In this document: in pieces, positions 5,083 to 5,098 of the stretch
Layout: every line of letters begins with the position of its first letter
How positions within the stretch are numbered: the first letter of the stretch is position 1
Assembly (NCBI GenBank): GCA_030642545.1
Contig: DAOWNP010000199.1
Coordinates: 1 to 5,098, forward strand
DNA length: 5,098 bases
Direction of reading: 5' to 3'
Source of the DNA: Desulfobacteraceae bacterium
Lineage (GTDB): Bacteria; Desulfobacterota; Desulfobacteria; Desulfobacterales; DAOWNP01
Translations under genes and position numbers: made by a program
Notes under the pieces: generated by a model
What the model saw: the letters and a program-made list of their open reading frames with translations, nothing else
What the model was told of the DNA's origin: nothing
The model's database searches: none

Positions 5083-5098
5083 ATGTAACAATCTATAT

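Larger units (their letters stand above)
4928..5098. other. Leader/intergenic region upstream of the transferase operon
   Basis: These 171 bp hold no gene that I can support. They contain the second full copy of the interspersed repeat (4959-5000), an inverted repeat (5000-5082), and a poor promoter candidate on the minus strand: TTCACA (5075-5070) and GATAAT (5054-5049) with only 15 bases between them. If used, the transcript would begin near 5042 and carry the repeat in its leader. The true promoter may lie beyond the window edge. Confidence 0.4.

Noticed and set aside
1..5098. CRISPR arrays, tRNA, rRNA and riboswitch structures
   Set aside because: No regularly spaced repeats, cloverleaf-like blocks with CCA ends, rRNA-like conserved stretches or recognisable riboswitch cores were seen on either strand.

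Overview
The window is visibly AT-rich (about a quarter to 30% G+C by eye, with many long A and T runs). It carries three genes, all on the minus strand. The predicted outer-membrane lipoprotein, the polyprenyl-phosphate sugar-1-phosphate transferase and the PEP-CTERM-like cargo protein point to a Gram-negative bacterium that makes exopolysaccharide and probably has an exosortase sorting system. A low-GC member of the Desulfobacterota or a similar environmental lineage would fit, but the sequence does not fix the taxon.

Layout, in the direction of transcription (right to left). The segment 4928-5098 is a non-coding leader holding one copy of a ~42-bp interspersed repeat. At 4927-3263 is a WecA/MraY-superfamily glycosyl-phosphotransferase with an unusual membrane-embedded C-terminal extension of about 220 residues. 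Fourteen bases later, at 3248-936, comes a 770-residue lipoprotein made almost wholly of tetratricopeptide (TPR) repeats, resembling the TPR lipoproteins (PrsT type) of exosortase/EPS loci. These two look like one operon. After a 217-bp gap that may hold a promoter, 718-323 encodes a 131-residue exported protein with a 'TGLxWxD' motif and a C-terminal membrane anchor plus basic tail, read as a divergent PEP-CTERM-type cargo. The last 322 bases hold two more copies of the repeat, in inverted orientation to each other, and no convincing gene.

Proposed working model (inference): the transferase starts polysaccharide repeat-unit synthesis on the lipid carrier, the TPR lipoprotein acts as a periplasmic or outer-membrane scaffold for export or protein sorting, and the small protein is a surface or matrix cargo. 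No exosortase gene lies in the window, so the sorting link rests on the cargo-like protein and the neighbours.

The most striking non-gene signal is a perfect 19-bp inverted repeat with a 4-base loop at 3164-3205. It lies inside the TPR gene exactly over the lipobox cysteine, next to an eight-unit AT dinucleotide run and a start codon with no Shine-Dalgarno sequence. This start region looks like a possible control or variation point for the lipoprotein.
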